Shown here piece by piece: positions 62,012 to 64,000 of a stretch of 64,000 nt of DNA. The notes beneath the pieces are model-generated. The model was not told the origin of the DNA, did not search any database, and was given only the letters and a program-made list of their open reading frames with translations. Within the stretch, counting starts at the first letter, position 1. Every line of letters starts with the position of its first letter. The stretch is taken from assembly GCF_900129425.1 (NCBI RefSeq), contig NZ_LT670817.1, forward strand, positions 8,522,001-8,586,000, given 5' to 3'. A program made the position numbers and the translations under genes. Source of the stretch: Bradyrhizobium erythrophlei (GTDB lineage Bacteria; Pseudomonadota; Alphaproteobacteria; Rhizobiales; Xanthobacteraceae).

Positions 62012-62959
62012 TCAAGCCGCCACGCCGGATTTGCGGTCGGGCAGCCCGGCACGGGCGAGCCCGCCATAGAGCGTCTCATTAGGCATTTCCGCTTCCAGGA
62101 TCGAGCGTACCGCAATCAGCTTTTCGATATCGATGCCGGTCGCGAAACCCTTGCTCTCGCAAAGAAACACGAGGTCTTCGAACACGACGTTGCCGGTAGC
62201 GCCGGGCGCGAATGGACAGCCGCCCAAACCGCCCAGCGAGCCGTCGAGGATGCGCGCGCCGGCATCGAGGGCGGCGGACGCGTTTGCAATCCCCATGCCC
62301 CTGGTATCGTGCAGATGAACGCAGACCGGCCTCGCGCCGGAAATCTTCACGACTGCGCGGGTCAGCTCTGCCACCTGCCTGGGGCCGGCATAGCCGACGG
62401 TATCGGCGATGGCGACGAAATCGACGCCGGCCTCCAGACATTTTTCGACCAGTTTGATCACTTCATTGGGGTCGACGGGCCCGGTGATCGAACATCCCAG
62501 CGCCATCGAGATCGCGGCATTGACGAGCGGCTTGTGCACGCTGGCGTCGCGCAACTCGCAAAGCCGCCTCACATTGGCGATGGCCTCCTCGCGCGACCGC
62601 CTGGCATTGGCCTGGCTGTGCTCTTCGGTCGCCGAAACCACCGTCGCGACTTCGGCCACGCCCGACGCCAGCGCTTCATTGACGCCGCGCTCGTTGAGCG
62701 CCAGTGCCACGCCGTGCGTGCCCGGAAGCGCCGCAACGGTCCTGACAATATCGCGCACATCGGCGAATTGCGGAAACGTGCGCGCGGGCAGAAACGAGCC
62801 GACTTCGAAATGCCGCACGCCCGCGCCGTATTCGTCGCGGACCCAGCGTTGCTTCGCGGCTGTGGACGGAAAGGTCTTCACCAGTTGCAGACCGTCCCGC
62901 AAGCCGACCTCGCGCAAGCTGACGCGATCGCCGGGATACACGTCCTGAACGCGGGTCAT
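62012..62959 (-). CDS. Hydroxymethylglutaryl-CoA lyase
   Basis: A 315-residue HMGL-like TIM-barrel lyase. LREVGLRDGLQLVKTFPSTA is the N-terminal site block, VHLHDTRGMGIANASAALDA carries the metal histidines, and GGLGGCPFAPGATGNV holds the catalytic cysteine loop. It may cleave HMG-CoA in leucine breakdown or a related hydroxyacyl-CoA. Its ATG overlaps the stop of the upstream CoA-transferase as ATGA, so the pair probably acts in one pathway. Confidence 0.92.
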   Translation of the reverse strand: MTRVQDVYPGDRVSLREVGLRDGLQLVKTFPSTAAKQRWVRDEYGAGVRHFEVGSFLPARTFPQFADVRDIVRTVAALPGTHGVALALNERGVNEALASGVAEVATVVSATEEHSQANARRSREEAIANVRRLCELRDASVHKPLVNAAISMALGCSITGPVDPNEVIKLVEKCLEAGVDFVAIADTVGYAGPRQVAELTRAVVKISGARPVCVHLHDTRGMGIANASAALDAGARILDGSLGGLGGCPFAPGATGNVVFEDLVFLCESKGFATGIDIEKLIAVRSILEAEMPNETLYGGLARAGLPDRKSGVAA

Positions 62960-64000
62960 GCGAGCCTCGCAGCGGGTTTGGCGGTTGCAGGAAGTTCTTC
63001 GGCGTTGAGTTCGGCGCGGACCGCTTCGGTATCGGCGCCGAGCGCCGGCACTTTGAGCCCTTCGCCGATGCTGGCGCCGTTCCACTCGATCGGAAGCGCG
63101 GGGACTCGGAACGGCTCGCCATCGGCATTAGTGTTGTTGACGAGACCGCCGGGGCGCAGCACATGCGGATCATCGAACAGGTCTTCGGGACGGTTGATCG
63201 GCGAGAAGCAGATGTTGAGCCGGTCCAGCGTTGCGGAGAGTTCGGCTGCGTTCCAGCGTTTGATGATCTCCGCGGCCCGCGGAATGATCCTGGACCGCGC
63301 CAGAATGCGGTCGGTCGTGGTCCGCAGAGCGGGATCTTCCAAAAATTCCAGCATGCCGAACTCCCGGCAAAAACTCTGCCAGTGGCCTTCGGTGACGACC
63401 CCGATGAAAATGCGTTCACCGCCCGCCGTCTCGAAAATATCATAGATCGGCCAGGCGTGTTCGCGCTCCGGCATCGAGCGCGGCTTGTTGCCGGTCATCT
63501 CGTACTCGACCATGTGCTGGGCCACCAGGAACAGGCAGTTTTCGAATAACCCGATGCGGATATCGGCGCCATCAGCGGTGCCGCCACGCTTCTGGTAGAG
63601 CGCGGCAAGGATCGCGATCGCGCCGAACATGCCGCCCATGATGTCGTTGGCGGAAGAGCCGACACGCTGCGGCCTGGCGCTAGTGCCGGTCATGGCGGCC
63701 AGTCCCGACATCATCTGCACGACCTCGTCCAGCGCCGGGCGATGCTCGTACGGGCCGGACAGAAAGCCTTTGTGCCCGGCGACAATCAAATGCGGATGTC
63801 TTTTGCGCAGTTCTTCAGCGCCGAGCCCCTGCTTTTCCAGCTGGCCATCGCGGAAATTTTCCAGAAACACGTCGGCGCTGGCGAGCAGCCGGTGCATCGT
63901 CTCGCGATCCTCGGTCTTGGCAAAGTCGAGTACGACGCTGCGCTTGCCGCGGTTGAACAGCGGGAAGAACGAAGTTCCCATGCCCCCCAGGCTGCGGGTC
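62956..64000 (-). CDS. Family III CoA-transferase, 5' end outside the window
   Basis: The visible 348 codons lack the N-terminus; the frame is open to the window edge (TRSLGGMGTSFFPLFNRGKR), so the ATG at 63981 is internal. NRGKRSVVLDFAKTEDRETM, ASADVFLENFRDG and GADIRIGLFENCLFLVAQHM (with the aspartate of the family) identify it. It is coupled to the HMG-CoA lyase. The acyl substrate is unknown. Confidence 0.9.
   Translation of the reverse strand, partial: TRSLGGMGTSFFPLFNRGKRSVVLDFAKTEDRETMHRLLASADVFLENFRDGQLEKQGLGAEELRKRHPHLIVAGHKGFLSGPYEHRPALDEVVQMMSGLAAMTGTSARPQRVGSSANDIMGGMFGAIAILAALYQKRGGTADGADIRIGLFENCLFLVAQHMVEYEMTGNKPRSMPEREHAWPIYDIFETAGGERIFIGVVTEGHWQSFCREFGMLEFLEDPALRTTTDRILARSRIIPRAAEIIKRWNAAELSATLDRLNICFSPINRPEDLFDDPHVLRPGGLVNNTNADGEPFRVPALPIEWNGASIGEGLKVPALGADTEAVRAELNAEELPATAKPAARLA

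Overview
The window is GC-rich alphaproteobacterial chromosome, most likely Bradyrhizobium or a close relative in the Nitrobacteraceae. The evidence is the gene order (addB-addA-trxA; sppA-ihfB-lapA-trpF-trpB-trpA-accD-folC; lptC-lptA-lptB-rpoN-hpf-ptsN), a TIGR02300 protein beside aroA, an hsp20 gene with an apparent ROSE-type leader, and many short palindromic intergenic repeats of the kinds common in Bradyrhizobium. Most of the window is core housekeeping sequence. The interest lies in how often that core is broken by repeats, two insertion sequences, a tRNA-targeted island remnant and an endonuclease-like cassette.

Layout. 1-5.1 kb: a PilZ protein and a MurU-like nucleotidyltransferase, then about 3.8 kb of accessory DNA (a Type IIG restriction-modification pseudogene, a DUF4160 fragment with intact DUF2442, and repeats). 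5.1-13.3 kb: AddB/AddA recombination nuclease, thioredoxin and an ATP-dependent DNA ligase. 13.4-26.5 kb: a long minus-strand block reading aroA-cmk-rpsA and sppA-ihfB-lapA-trpF-trpB-[IS481]-trpA-accD-folC. 26.6-34.5 kb: TIGR02300 protein, tRNA-Ala, a GIY-YIG protein, a family III CoA-transferase, the ugpBAEC glycerol-3-phosphate importer, and hsp20 with a DUF1150 gene. 34.9-41.5 kb: minus-strand ptsN, hpf, rpoN, lptB, lptA, lptC and a short RNase D. 41.9-44.2 kb: a NYN/OST-HTH protein, then a 1.4-kb island remnant bounded by an 18-bp repeat of the tRNA-Leu 3' end. 44.3-50.9 kb: an NDUFA9-like protein, uppP, GST, queG, a thioesterase-like protein, a hydrolase, and infC with an ATT start. 51.1-52.5 kb: an IS110/IS1111-type element. 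52.6-59.0 kb: an exported protein, rpmI, rplT, pheS, a DUF559 cassette, pheT and a TauE-type permease. 59.1-64 kb: an ATP-pyrophosphatase pseudogene coupled to a Tat-exported amine oxidase, a YiiX-like hydrolase, an HMG-CoA lyase and a 5'-truncated CoA-transferase.

How the genes work together. Essential pathways (fatty-acid initiation by accD, folate by folC, translation by rpsA, infC, rpmI, rplT and pheST, LPS export by lptABC) sit in tightly packed operons. Several of their intergenic gaps hold palindromic repeats or mobile elements: the trp genes carry repeats or an IS at both junctions, and a DUF559 gene has entered between pheS and pheT. Reading by eye, I found no CRISPR array, intact prophage, complete defence island or replication origin.
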